The notes under the pieces are model-generated. The model ran no database searches and was not told the DNA's origin. It was given only the letters and a program-made list of their open reading frames with translations. A stretch of DNA of 59,884 bases from Chloroflexota bacterium (lineage in GTDB: Bacteria > Chloroflexota > Dehalococcoidia > GIF9 > AB-539-J10): contig JACAEN010000005.1 in assembly GCA_013388845.1 (NCBI GenBank), positions 1-59,884 of the forward strand, in the 5' to 3' direction. This document shows positions 18,470 to 27,558 of this stretch, one piece after another. Numbering within the stretch: position 1 is the first letter of the stretch; each line of letters begins with the position of its first letter. The translations under genes were made by a program, and so were the position numbers.

Positions 18470-19039
18470 TTACTGAGTGAAACTAACCTTGACCGGTTCT
18501 CTTTCGGCGGCTACAGTAACCTCGAAGAATTCACCAGGCTTAAACCCGGTCATGCTGGCTACAATGTTAGAGGGAACCATCTGCGTCTGGTTGTTGTATC
18601 TCAGGACTGAATCATTGTAAAACTGGCGAGAAAAGCTTATCTTATTCTCGGTTGAGGTAAGCTCCTCCTGAAGTGCCAGAAAGTTCTGATTAGCTTTCAG
18701 GTCGGGGTAGCGTTCCACTACAGCCAGCAAACGGGCTAGGGCCGAGCTCAGTTCCCCTTCAACCTTGGCTCGCTCACCGGCTCCCGCAGACGACGCTTGC
18801 AGGGCAATATTACGGGCTTTGGTTACTGCTTCCAGGGTTTCCCGCTCGAATTTCATATAGCCCTTGACAGTTTCCACCAGGTTGGGAATCAGGTCATGGC
18901 GTCGTTTTAGCTGAACGTCAATCTGCGCCCAGGCGTTCTTTACTTGATTACGCAGCCTGACCAGGCCGTTGTAGAGAACCCAGAATACGATGGCAAGAAC
19001 CACAACAACACCGATGATGACATAAACTGCTATTGGCAT
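18470..19039 (-). CDS. LemA family protein
   Basis: 189 residues: one N-terminal membrane helix ([15 protein letters not shown]) followed by the LemA coiled helical bundle with [29 protein letters not shown] and [10 protein letters not shown]. LemA proteins face the outside in some species and are usually encoded next to HtpX. The exact job is unresolved. The ATG follows GGAGGTTTAAT. The gene ends 15 bases before the M48 protease gene. Confidence 0.92.
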   Translation of the reverse strand: MPIAVYVIIGVVVVLAIVFWVLYNGLVRLRNQVKNAWAQIDVQLKRRHDLIPNLVETVKGYMKFERETLEAVTKARNIALQASSAGAGERAKVEGELSSALARLLAVVERYPDLKANQNFLALQEELTSTENKISFSRQFYNDSVLRYNNQTQMVPSNIVASMTGFKPGEFFEVTVAAEREPVKVSFTQ

Positions 19040-19149
19040 ATTAAACCTCCTTTAACTCTATTACTGCTATATTCTAACTCAGAGAACACCGCCTACACAA
19101 GCCATGTCTCTGGTAGGCTCCCTGTACCACGAAGATGAGAAAGCTCGGC

Positions 19150-19613
19150 TTATCCGATCGTTATATCAACTTTTTTCCTGATGTCCAGTCCGCGGGGAAT
19201 ATCGAGTTTGGCCAACAGATACCACTTGATTGGGGAAGACAGAGCTGCGCCCGTTATCACCTTTGCCGTTTGTACGACCTTCCGTACTTGGCCCAGCTTG
19301 CCTTGCACTTCTGGCGTCTGTGGTGTTCCGACCATAATATCTGCTGGTATCTTTATCTCGAAGTGATATTCTCGCCCCTCGCTGTATTCCCTTTCGCTAT
19401 CTAGCTGCTGCTCCACCCTATGCCTCCACCGGTTATCCCCAGCCCGCTTTCCTTCTCCCGCGAGGTTATCAACTGCTCTCCGATTAAGGATATGCTCACT
19501 TCCCTCGCATTCACTGGCTTCTTTAATGTCAAGGCAACATTGCCAGAAATAGTATCTCCCGGAGCATAGTTGAACTTTTGAATTGCGATATCAATTTTCC
19601 CTTTGCCAAACAT
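19150..19613 (-). pseudogene. Spo0M-like arrestin-fold protein, frame broken
   Basis: Two overlapping frames together make one protein. The first starts at ATG 19613 (GGAGGGACT before it) with MFGKGKIDIAIQKFNYAPGD and LTLKKPVNAREVSISLIGEQ, and stops at TAG near 19401. The second picks up in the next frame with EREYSEGREYHFEIKIPADI and ends SPIKWYLLAKLDIPRGLDIRKKVDITIG. This is the order of a Spo0M/arrestin-like domain of about 150 residues. The frame change equals a one-base shift around 19401-19418. A GTG at 19416 after GGTGGAGG could let the second part be translated separately. It may be a true mutation or a sequence error. Confidence 0.55.
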
Positions 19614-19803
19614 AGTCCCTCCTTCTTTCGATTCCCCAGTTAGGTGGTCACCCACACCCCAGATAAACAATATTACTATGCTGAGGTCGTTTTTCCAATC
19701 CTTTCTTTACCCTCACCAGTTCTGTTCTTGAATTGCTAGCTTGGCCGTGCGTTACAAAGGTGCTTATTGTTCAGTATAAAGGGTTTGCCTAATCATGTGC
19801 GGT

Positions 19804-20226
19804 TTACCCCGAAGCTTCGAATACTTCTTCTAGGAAACTGATAACCTGTTCCTTGGAATCATGTTTTGGCGGATGCTTCTCAGCCAGACGTCTTATCAGT
19901 CGCGTAACCTCACCCCCGTCAAACCACAGTCCATGTTTATCACGGCATACATCGACGAGTATTTCAGGCTGTCCGCCTATCGGTGTTTTTTTCATCTTAC
20001 GGCCACAGATGGGGCACTTCCGTTTCTTTTCTGAGGAAGCGGCTTCCTGAGAGTTGGAGATACCAGCAAAGAATGTCTTTGGCTCTTCAAGACCCTGCGA
20101 CTTAAGCAAAAGCTCAAGCTCTCCAGAGTCAAACCACACCCCCTTGCAGCTATTACAATAATCAAGCTCAATATTGTGGTACTCCACGACCATCATAGCG
20201 TATTTACAAACAGGGCATATCATCAC
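19804..20226 (-). CDS. Double zf-TFIIB zinc-ribbon protein
   Basis: 140 residues with two tandem copies of the zf-TFIIB type module. Copy one is CPVC with YCNSCKGVWFDSGELELLL; copy two is CPICG with CRDKHGLWFDGGEV. The second has an unusual CRDKH spacing. Linked by a Ser/Lys-rich stretch. Proteins of this type are small soluble zinc binders of unknown role. The start is GTG at 20226 (GAGGT six bases upstream) or ATG at 20223. Confidence 0.75.
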   Translation of the reverse strand: MMICPVCKYAMMVVEYHNIELDYCNSCKGVWFDSGELELLLKSQGLEEPKTFFAGISNSQEAASSEKKRKCPICGRKMKKTPIGGQPEILVDVCRDKHGLWFDGGEVTRLIRRLAEKHPPKHDSKEQVISFLEEVFEASG

Positions 20227-20328
20227 TTTCAGACCTCGTCAGGTAGTTTCAATAGTGTAGATGCTCGAAGCAGTCATGTCAAGGTTGTTGTATGAGCTTC
20301 AGATAGCAGCCTGAAATCTTCAGAGACT

Positions 20329-21180
20329 TTACACAATCTCTATCTCTATATCGTCCATGCTCTTTACTACTTTTTTCAAATCAACCACAGCTACGGTGCG
20401 CTCGGAAATATAATGTCTATAAGCTGAAGAGGTGAATATGGTCAGGCACCTTCTGTCATACATTGCAGGTGGGGCATCTGGCTGGTGAGATCTTATCAAG
20501 ACATTTTTGTCCAGGCGGGACATGATTTCCTCGAACCAGCCTTGCCCGAATTGAGGTCTGCCAGTATAGGGGTCGATTCCCAGGAACTTTCCCTTCCTTT
20601 CCTGCCAGTCCCCCCAGGTTATTTGCTGCCATTGGGCGCTACCGGGCTCTATCCTATTTATCTCTTCTAAATCTGACACATCGGGGAGTGCTCCATGTAG
20701 AGCAATGACGCCGTTTGGCATGGACACTGCCAGTGGCAATTTGACAAGGACTTCGCTGTAACGCTGACGAAGTTCCGCATCCAGTCCTTCCCAGAAGTCG
20801 GCGGGGTGGAAGCTGACTACAGCATGCCCTTCATGATTTCCCATAAGCAGATAAAGAGAATACGGGTGCTCCAGTTTTTGCTCAAGCAAAAAGTTAATGT
20901 TCTCCAGGGAAGCTGGTCCCCGGTCTACATAATCCCCCAGAAAAACTAGCTTATCCTCCGGTTTGAGATACTTGTGGATAATCTTCTCTGTGGCTTCTAG
21001 GTCACCATGAGTATCGCCCACGAAAATGACTCTGTCGGACTCCAACTGTATCAACTTGGCTTCCGAAGCAAACATTTTCTCCGCCTTGTTGAGCAACTCT
21101 TTTATCTCTTCTCTGGTCACGGGACGAAACTTTCCTTCTTGAAACTGTGCATCCCACAGCATAGATGTTTTTCCTGACAA
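20329..21180 (-). CDS. PPP-family metallophosphoesterase (Ser/Thr phosphatase-like)
   Basis: 283 residues with the full PPP signature in order: GDTHG (about 54-58), FLGDYVDRGP (about 81-90), LMGNHEGH (about 112-119) and a later LHGALPD. These residues bind the two metals and the phosphate. The substrate may be a phosphoprotein or a small phosphate ester. The start is TTG at 21180 or, more conventionally, ATG at 21162. The gene is alone on the minus strand, divergent from the HDAC-family gene. Confidence 0.88.
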   Translation of the reverse strand: MSGKTSMLWDAQFQEGKFRPVTREEIKELLNKAEKMFASEAKLIQLESDRVIFVGDTHGDLEATEKIIHKYLKPEDKLVFLGDYVDRGPASLENINFLLEQKLEHPYSLYLLMGNHEGHAVVSFHPADFWEGLDAELRQRYSEVLVKLPLAVSMPNGVIALHGALPDVSDLEEINRIEPGSAQWQQITWGDWQERKGKFLGIDPYTGRPQFGQGWFEEIMSRLDKNVLIRSHQPDAPPAMYDRRCLTIFTSSAYRHYISERTVAVVDLKKVVKSMDDIEIEIV

Positions 21181-21250
21181 AAAGCAACTCCGACTCGGTT
21201 GGAGCTCTGGAAAGCCCCGCCTATAAGTGTTTTTACCTGTGGACTTTTGA

Positions 21251-21256
21251 TATGAT
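21251..21256 (+). promoter_or_regulatory. -10 hexamer TATGAT of the HDAC-family gene
   Basis: TATGAT ends 6 bases before the ATG at 21263, with no ribosome binding site. The -35 is unclear. A leaderless start is likely. Confidence 0.4.
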
Positions 21257-21262
21257 GAAAGT

Positions 21263-22300
21263 ATGAAAGTCGGTTTGGTCTATGACCCAATCTATTTGGA
21301 ACACGATACTGGTGACCACGTGGAGAATTCTCGCAGGCTGGTAACTGCCATGTCTTATTTGGAGGAAACTGGAGTTAGGAGGGAACTTATTGGTCTGCCT
21401 CCACGCACTGCCTCGCTGGAGGAGCTGGAGATGATACATGCACCAGAGTATATCTCCTATGTTAAGAGTAAGGCAGAACAGGGTGGTGGTTGGCTTGACC
21501 CTGATACCGTAATGTCTCCGAGGTCTTACGAAGTAGCCTTGTATGCGGCCGGCGGAGTCCTGGCGGCTGTAGAAGCGGTAATGAAAGGGAAGGTAGATAG
21601 TGCCTTCGCTTTAGTTAGACCACCGGGGCACCATGCCGTTCACGATCGGGCTATGGGCTTCTGCATTTTCAATAATGTGGCCATCGCTGCTAAGTTTGCC
21701 CTGAGCAAGTTCAATCTCAACCGTGTTCTCATTGTTGATTTTGATGTCCATCATGGCAATGGGACTCAAGATGCTTTTTATGCTGACCCCCACGTTCTTT
21801 ACTTCTCCACCCACCAGTATCCCTTTTATCCTGGGACAGGAGGGATGAGTGAAACTGGAGCGGGGGAAGGAAAAGGGACCACTGTTAATTTTCCTATGGT
21901 TGCGGGCTGGGGCGATGAGGAATACTTGAGAGCCTTCCACGAAGTCCTGGTTCCAGTAGCCCGGAGATTTCAGCCCCAGCTCATCCTGGTTTCTGCTGGC
22001 TTTGATGCTCACTGGGCTGACCAGCTAGCTATGATGCAGGTAAGCATTACTGGTTTCGCTCAAATTACGAAGATATTGAAGGAACTGGCTGCTGAACTAT
22101 GCCGAGGGCGTCTGGTTTTCACCCTGGAAGGCGGCTATAACCTTCGAGTTGTGGCTTGTTCCCTAAAAGCTGTCTTTGATGTGCTTCTGGGCAATACAGA
22201 GATAGATGACCCGATAAGGAAGGCATCAGCAGCCAGAAAGCCTGGAGGATTTGACGAGCATATCGAGAGCATAAAGGAAATACATCATTTACTTGGCTAA
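21263..22300 (+). CDS. Histone deacetylase family (AcuC/acetylpolyamine hydrolase type) enzyme
   Basis: 345 residues, a zinc deacetylase fold. The catalytic pair is His123-His124 in RPPGHHAVHD. The zinc ligands lie in VDFDVHHGNGT (Asp161, His163) and the later SAGFDAHWAD. A GGYN motif near residue 290 holds the catalytic tyrosine. It may deacetylate acetylated proteins, polyamines or acetoin-linked enzymes; the substrate cannot be read from sequence. The last 12 bases overlap the convergent secF end. Confidence 0.92.
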   Translation: MKVGLVYDPIYLEHDTGDHVENSRRLVTAMSYLEETGVRRELIGLPPRTASLEELEMIHAPEYISYVKSKAEQGGGWLDPDTVMSPRSYEVALYAAGGVLAAVEAVMKGKVDSAFALVRPPGHHAVHDRAMGFCIFNNVAIAAKFALSKFNLNRVLIVDFDVHHGNGTQDAFYADPHVLYFSTHQYPFYPGTGGMSETGAGEGKGTTVNFPMVAGWGDEEYLRAFHEVLVPVARRFQPQLILVSAGFDAHWADQLAMMQVSITGFAQITKILKELAAELCRGRLVFTLEGGYNLRVVACSLKAVFDVLLGNTEIDDPIRKASAARKPGGFDEHIESIKEIHHLLG

Positions 22301-23227
22301 GGCAGGGTTCTTGGGAAAAGGTAAGAGCGCCCTCCAATCTCCCTGTTCCCAGACCACGAGAAGCTGGCTTGAGATGCAGATGGAGCTGTAGGTGCCAATA
22401 GTAATACCGATGAGCAGCACCAGGACAAAATAGTGTATGGTAGCTCCGCCAAAGAGGAACAGAGCCAGGATGACGAAAAGAGTGGTCAGAGAAGTGTTTA
22501 AACACCTTCCCAGCGTTTCTACAATGCTATCGTTTACTGTCTCAGCGAAGTCGGGTCTAATGTGCCTTGATACATTTTCCCGAATGCGGTCAAAGATAAC
22601 CACAGTGTCGTTGATGCTGTAGCCCACAACGGCAAGCATGCCAGTGATAAACAGGGCGTCGATGGCCACATCGGCAAGCAAGCCGAGAATGGCGAATATG
22701 CCTGCTGTTATGAATACATCGTGGATGAGAGCAGCGACGGCGCACACACCCCAGCGGAAAGGCCTAGGCATGCTGCGAAATGCCCACATAATGTAGAACA
22801 TCATAGCCACAGCCGCTATTATCACGGCGATGATGGCGTTGCGTGTTGTTTCCTCCCCTACTGTGCCTGAGACTAGATAGTAATCGGTTATTTCAACCTG
22901 GGAATCCAATTCTGTCCCGAGTTCCTCAGCCAAGTCTCTTGCCTCCTCCGAGGTTATTTCCCTGGTGTAGACGATGAAATCGCCCTCGCCAGCGTCTTGA
23001 ATGCGTGCCTCGTTGTAGTCCAGTTTAGCCATCTCTTCCCGTAGCTGGCTTTGTTCCACCGCTGGATCAAATCGGAGCATCATAGATGTGCCGCCAGTAA
23101 AATCGATTCCCAACCGTAACGCAGCTCCGAGCTGTATCTGGGAGACAACCAAGGCAGCTATTCCTATAATCACAAGTATCCCTGAAATTAGGAAAAACCA
23201 CTGTTTCTTACCAACAAAGTCTATCAT
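22289..23227 (-). CDS. secF: Protein translocase subunit SecF
   Basis: SecF works with SecD and the SecYEG channel to drive export using proton-motive force. The 312 residues show six membrane segments, the periplasmic domain start GIDFTGGTSMMLRF and the transmembrane motifs GYSINDTVVIFDRIREN and LNTSLTTLFV. It follows secD with a 20-base overlap, so the two are translated together. Confidence 0.95.
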   Translation of the reverse strand: MIDFVGKKQWFFLISGILVIIGIAALVVSQIQLGAALRLGIDFTGGTSMMLRFDPAVEQSQLREEMAKLDYNEARIQDAGEGDFIVYTREITSEEARDLAEELGTELDSQVEITDYYLVSGTVGEETTRNAIIAVIIAAVAMMFYIMWAFRSMPRPFRWGVCAVAALIHDVFITAGIFAILGLLADVAIDALFITGMLAVVGYSINDTVVIFDRIRENVSRHIRPDFAETVNDSIVETLGRCLNTSLTTLFVILALFLFGGATIHYFVLVLLIGITIGTYSSICISSQLLVVWEQGDWRALLPFPKNPALAK

Positions 23228-24572
23228 TGTGCGTGTTCCTCACCGTTGAGAGCGGCACTCCGTAAGCTGCCGGATTGGTGACCACCTGACTGCCTACAAT
23301 CAGGCGGAGGAAGGTTCTAGTCACGGTGATGGCTGTGAACATGGACAACGCCACTCCCAAAAGCAGCGTTATGGCAAAGCCTCTAACCATAAGAGCACCA
23401 AGCTCGCCGCCAAGCCAGATAAGGATGAAGCAGGCGATAAAGGTGGTGATGTTGCTATCTCTGATAGCAGTCCAGGCACGGGTGAATCCCGCCTCAACGG
23501 CAGCTGCTAGGCTGCGTCCCGCTCGTAATTCCTCCTTCATTCGCTCAAAGATAAGAACATTGGCATCTACGGCCATGCCAAAGGAGACAACGAAGCCAGC
23601 CACACCAGGCAAAGTCAGCGTTATAGGAATAAGCTTGAAAATAGCCAGTAGTATGACGCCATAAATTCCTAAAGCCAGGCACGCCACCAGACCGGGCAAG
23701 CGATAATAAGCAAGCATAAATATCACCAATAGCGCTATCCCAATCTCTGCCGCCAATCGGCTCTTCTGGATAGAATCCTGCCCCAGGGTGGCATCTACAG
23801 TTCTTTCGTAGAGCGGAACATTAGGTTGAAATTCCCCATCTACCCACTTGCCCAGTGGGACTTTGATCCGTCCAGCGTTTAGCAAACGGGACAGCTCTTG
23901 GGCCTCAACAAGGCTTAGTCCTTCAATTTGCCCCCTATCTTCTATCACACTATCGACTCTCGGGGCTGTAATTAGGTTGTCACCGAGGAAGATAGCTAGT
24001 TGTTTTCCGAGGAGGCGGGTTGTTATCTGTTTGGAAAGCTGCGCTCCCGTTTCGTCCCACTCAAACAGCAGTAGTGGTTCTGAAGTCCAAGGGTCGAAGC
24101 CAACACTAGTGTTTTCCTTAAAATATTGGCTGCTGAGAATTAGCTCCTGCCCGTTGACTGTCCCGGTAGCCGGAATCCAATTCCCCTCCGCATCCTGTTC
24201 ACGGAATTCGAGCACGGCGAACAGTCCTACCATTTCTTTGGCTTTCTCAATGTCAGCAATTCCTGGTATCTGGATGACAATGTTATATCCCTCCCCGTGT
24301 TTCTGTATTTGGACGGTGGACTCGGTTATGCCCAGGGCATTGATACGCCTTTCTATAACCCCCTTCACTCCATCCATAATCTCCTTCTCTGTGCCAGGCT
24401 CAATTTGGGTCAGGTCAGCCTGATAAACCAGGTAGCTGCCACCCTTGAGGTCAAGGCCATACCTTAGGTTTTCCCTACCAAAAACATTCCTATCCAGCGG
24501 GACTATGGACCATAAAGTGAAGCCGAACAAGGCGAGGATGAAAATCAACAGATAAATGTTTCTACTTCTCAA
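23208..24572 (-). CDS. secD: Protein translocase subunit SecD
   Basis: 454 residues of the SecD family, which is shorter than E. coli SecD (about 615) and typical of non-proteobacterial forms. It has the N-terminal helix, GLDLKGGSYLVYQ, the P1 periplasmic domain with RINALGITESTVQ, and the C-terminal helices with FVVSFGMAVDANVLIFERMKEE-like residues near the middle of the last third. The TTG start at 24572 is one base after the cca stop. The start codon and tight spacing show an operon cca-secD-secF. Confidence 0.95.
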   Translation of the reverse strand: MRSRNIYLLIFILALFGFTLWSIVPLDRNVFGRENLRYGLDLKGGSYLVYQADLTQIEPGTEKEIMDGVKGVIERRINALGITESTVQIQKHGEGYNIVIQIPGIADIEKAKEMVGLFAVLEFREQDAEGNWIPATGTVNGQELILSSQYFKENTSVGFDPWTSEPLLLFEWDETGAQLSKQITTRLLGKQLAIFLGDNLITAPRVDSVIEDRGQIEGLSLVEAQELSRLLNAGRIKVPLGKWVDGEFQPNVPLYERTVDATLGQDSIQKSRLAAEIGIALLVIFMLAYYRLPGLVACLALGIYGVILLAIFKLIPITLTLPGVAGFVVSFGMAVDANVLIFERMKEELRAGRSLAAAVEAGFTRAWTAIRDSNITTFIACFILIWLGGELGALMVRGFAITLLLGVALSMFTAITVTRTFLRLIVGSQVVTNPAAYGVPLSTVRNTHNDRLCW

Positions 24573-24573
24573 G

Positions 24574-26199
24574 TTAGTCTGCCTCTGCGTCAGAAATCTG
24601 GGATTTTGGGGAAGTTTTTGTTTTCTGCTTGCTCACAGTTGTCAGCTCCCCTTGGACCAGGGCTAACGCTTCCTCTCTGGTACTCAACTCACCGCTGGCA
24701 TAAGCCTCGTTGACTATAGCCAGGAGTTTGCCAATTAACGGTCCTGGCGCTAAATTGAACTCGTTCATTATATCATCGCCATCGATGAGTTTCACTGGCA
24801 GGATTTTGGCTTGCTGCTTCTCATGCTCTGTCAGTATGTAGTTTATCAATTGGCAATGTTTTCTCCATTCCTCCATAGATGCTAGTGGCCCACGGCTGGC
24901 CAGATAGTCGGCTAAAGCCAGGAATAGAATGTCAATGCCGGCCTCGCCAGTATCTCGAAAGTAGCGATAAATTGCTCGTGGGGTAGGCAACTCTTCATTT
25001 GCCATCTGAACTGGGCGGAGGTGATGATAAACAAGGCTTTCCACCAGTCTTATCTCTCGATTGCTAAATCGCAAGCGTTCCAAAATGTTTGCAGCCATAG
25101 ATGCTCCCTGTTTGGTATGCCCTAAAAATCGGGCTCTACCGATATCATCAATAGACTTTGTCATCGGTTTAGCAATATCGTGGAATAGCCCACCTAACTT
25201 AAGTAGAACCCTATGGTCGCTTCCGCTGGAAACTTCCTGGGATAAGTGTCTGTCTATCGCATCAGACCAGGGGACAGTAGACAGCATATCTTCGTTGCTG
25301 TACTCCCAATCGCTTTCTCTAACGAGGAATTCTATGGCAGCTACGGTCTGTATAGAATGTTCGAAGACATCCCAGAAGTGCACTGTTGGTTGTTCTACCC
25401 CCTTGCTCTCAGCTAGCTCGGGGATCAGAGCGAGCAGTAAGCCGAGTTTATCTAAGTATCTCAGATAGTAAGCAGCTCGGGGCAGAGCCAGCAAACGGAC
25501 TAACTCTTCTCTGACTCTCTCCCCCGGGACTTCAGTGATGGCTTGGGAGTAGCGGCGAATTAAGGATTCTGTGTTGGGATCTATAGTGAAGCCAAGCTCG
25601 GCAGCCAGTCTCACTGCTCGCAAGAGTCTGGCAGCATCAGCTTCAAATATTTGCTCGCTTACCGCCCGCACTAGTTTATCCCTCAAATCCTCTCTGCCGG
25701 AAAAGGGGTCGATAAGCTTCAAGGGGCGGCGTTTTTCAGCTGACGAACTTGCCGATTTTCGGGGACTCGTAGTGGTGGCTTTGCGGGCAGTGATAAATTG
25801 GCTGAGTTCCAGAGCCATGGCATTTATGGTGAAATCGCGGCGAGCAAGGTCTGATTTAATATCGCCGGTAAAAGAAGAGAAATCGAAATGCCACTCTACC
25901 CCACGCAATTCTTGGTTCCTTGAAGTTCTTCCTGGCTGCTCACCTTCAATCACTACCACTCTAGCTATGTTGTTGACACCATCAAGGAGCACAAATTTAC
26001 CTCCTATTTCTTTGGCTACTTTCCGGGCTATAGCTATGGCGTCACCGCTTACAGCAATATCTATATCGTTGGTCTTTTTCCCCAGAAGCAAATCACGAAT
26101 AAAGCCACCAACGATATAGCCTTGCTTTTTCTGGATAGCTAACAGGTGGGCTATCTTAGCCAGGTTGGCAAATAAATTGCCGCTCTTTATGAAGGACAT
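24574..26199 (-). CDS. cca: tRNA nucleotidyltransferase / poly(A) polymerase family with HD domain
   Basis: 541 residues. The head domain shows GGFIRDLLLGKKTNDIDIAV with the two catalytic aspartates, and RRDFTINAMAL downstream. An HD-type phosphohydrolase domain follows in the C-terminal half (HDIAKP in GGLFHDIAKPMTKS). It probably adds or repairs tRNA 3'-CCA ends, needed here because neither tRNA gene in the window encodes CCA. An Ala/Ser/Thr/Lys-rich insert (KATTTSPRKSASSS) interrupts the head-neck junction. The ATG lies 8 bases after TATAAT, with -35 TTTACA 17 bases upstream. Confidence 0.92.
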   Translation of the reverse strand: MSFIKSGNLFANLAKIAHLLAIQKKQGYIVGGFIRDLLLGKKTNDIDIAVSGDAIAIARKVAKEIGGKFVLLDGVNNIARVVVIEGEQPGRTSRNQELRGVEWHFDFSSFTGDIKSDLARRDFTINAMALELSQFITARKATTTSPRKSASSSAEKRRPLKLIDPFSGREDLRDKLVRAVSEQIFEADAARLLRAVRLAAELGFTIDPNTESLIRRYSQAITEVPGERVREELVRLLALPRAAYYLRYLDKLGLLLALIPELAESKGVEQPTVHFWDVFEHSIQTVAAIEFLVRESDWEYSNEDMLSTVPWSDAIDRHLSQEVSSGSDHRVLLKLGGLFHDIAKPMTKSIDDIGRARFLGHTKQGASMAANILERLRFSNREIRLVESLVYHHLRPVQMANEELPTPRAIYRYFRDTGEAGIDILFLALADYLASRGPLASMEEWRKHCQLINYILTEHEKQQAKILPVKLIDGDDIMNEFNLAPGPLIGKLLAIVNEAYASGELSTREEALALVQGELTTVSKQKTKTSPKSQISDAEAD

Positions 26200-26207
26200 G
26201 ACAAAGC

Positions 26208-26236
26208 ATTATAGTTTGTGGCAGCAACATTGTAAA
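26208..26236 (-). promoter_or_regulatory. Promoter of cca-secD-secF, leaderless arrangement
   Basis: -35 TTTACA (26231-26236) and a perfect -10 TATAAT (26208-26213) are 17 bases apart. The ATG is 8 bases after the -10 and no ribosome binding site is seen. One of the clearest promoters in the window. Confidence 0.7.
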
Positions 26237-26309
26237 GGCTCAGTTCAGGATGGGTATGGTAGCTCCTTTTTCACCTTGGTATCGCTTAAGTTTCTCAGGG
26301 CGATGAGGC

Positions 26310-27002
26310 TTATGAGGTGTGTGAGGCCTCTATCGTTTTAGCATTGGTTTCTAGCTGTTTTAGTACCCAGGAGCACCACTTTTCTATTCCCTCGCCGGTC
26401 TTGCAGGAAAGCTGGAAAATCTCGGCTTTAGGATTCAGTCCTGCGATGGAATGGCGAAAGGTGGCAATATCGAAATCAACATAGGGAAGAAGGTCCATCT
26501 TATTTATTATCACAGCATGGGCATCGATGAATATCAGGGGATATTTAATGGGCTTATCGTCCCCTTCGGGCAGGCTGGAAATCACCACCCGCTTGTGTTC
26601 TCCGAGGGTAAATTCAGAGGGGCAGATGAGATTGCCCACATTCTCGATTAAGAGCAACTCTATGTCATCCAAGGGCAGTTCCTTAAGAGCTGGCTCAATC
26701 ATGGCCGCCATTAATGAACAGCTCTCTGGCATATTTTGGGTATTTATTTGAATCACCGCCTTTGCCACGTTCTGCACCTTTTCGGCATCTACTGTGGAAG
26801 CAACATCGCCTTCAATAACGGCTATGTTTAGCTTGGCTCTGAGCCTGCTCATGGTGTGCAGAATAAGGCTCGTTTTGCCAGCACCCGGAGCTGACATAAT
26901 GTTGATAGCGAAAACCTTGTGCTTATCCAGGAGTTGTTGATTTCGCTTAGCTATGCTCTCGTTAGCCTCCAGAACATTCTGGATAACTTCTATTTTCTTC
27001 AT
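26310..27002 (-). CDS. hypB: Hydrogenase nickel incorporation GTPase HypB
   Basis: HypB delivers nickel to [NiFe] hydrogenase, or urease in some species, using GTP. Start chosen at ATG 27002, which overlaps the hypA TGA by four bases (ATGA); a longer frame reads back through hypA. The product is 230 residues with the P-loop SAPGAGKTS (about 38-46), IEGDVASTVDA, IENVGNLICPSEF and the NKMDLLP GTP specificity motif. No long His-rich N-terminus is present. The hydrogenase genes are not in the window. Confidence 0.93.
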   Translation of the reverse strand: MKKIEVIQNVLEANESIAKRNQQLLDKHKVFAINIMSAPGAGKTSLILHTMSRLRAKLNIAVIEGDVASTVDAEKVQNVAKAVIQINTQNMPESCSLMAAMIEPALKELPLDDIELLLIENVGNLICPSEFTLGEHKRVVISSLPEGDDKPIKYPLIFIDAHAVIINKMDLLPYVDFDIATFRHSIAGLNPKAEIFQLSCKTGEGIEKWCSWVLKQLETNAKTIEASHTS

Positions 27003-27340
27003 TCCACTTCCAGGCTCTCGATATAGAGCTCTCGTCCCTTCAATATCTCCACGCTCTGCCCCCCGCACTGAGGGCAAGACCACAGGGTATCTTCGGGGTG
27101 GAAAATCGCGGAACAGTCCCGGCAACACAACTGAGCTGGCACCGATTCAAAGTGGAGCACAGCTCCTTGAGCTATGGTATCTTTGCTCAGAGAATCGAAA
27201 TAAAACTGAATACACTCAGGCACAAATCCTGATAACTCGCCAATCACTAGATTAATTCGGATGACCTTGCTAGCTTGTGCCTCACCAGCTTTGGCTAGAG
27301 CAATATTAACTATGTTTTCAGTTACTCCAAGCTCGTGCAT
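26999..27340 (-). CDS. hypA: Hydrogenase nickel metallochaperone HypA
   Basis: 113 residues, usual length. The N-terminal MHELG holds the nickel-binding His2 and Glu3. Two cysteine pairs (CCRDC and CPQC) form the zinc site. HypA passes nickel to HypB. It overlaps hypB by four bases. I see no clear ribosome binding site before the ATG at 27340. Confidence 0.93.
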   Translation of the reverse strand: MHELGVTENIVNIALAKAGEAQASKVIRINLVIGELSGFVPECIQFYFDSLSKDTIAQGAVLHFESVPAQLCCRDCSAIFHPEDTLWSCPQCGGQSVEILKGRELYIESLEVE

Positions 27341-27558
27341 TTGCTAAAGCAAAACAAGCCATCATATTGTAGCCACTCCCCACTTCGATTTCAATCTAGC
27401 AAAGCGCTCCAGCTTTGGCACAGCGGTGTGCACCACTCATAGCGCAAACAACCTCACACAAGCCTGAATTCTTATCCGACATTTTTGGGCCATTGCTCAG
27501 TTAGCTAACAAAACGTCAGAAGATTTGGATATGGAAGGTTCCCAGCATTACGCGAACG

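Noticed and set aside
27003-27128. Longer N-terminus for hypB
   Set aside because: It reads antisense-like sequence of hypA in another frame; the ATGA overlap supports 27002.
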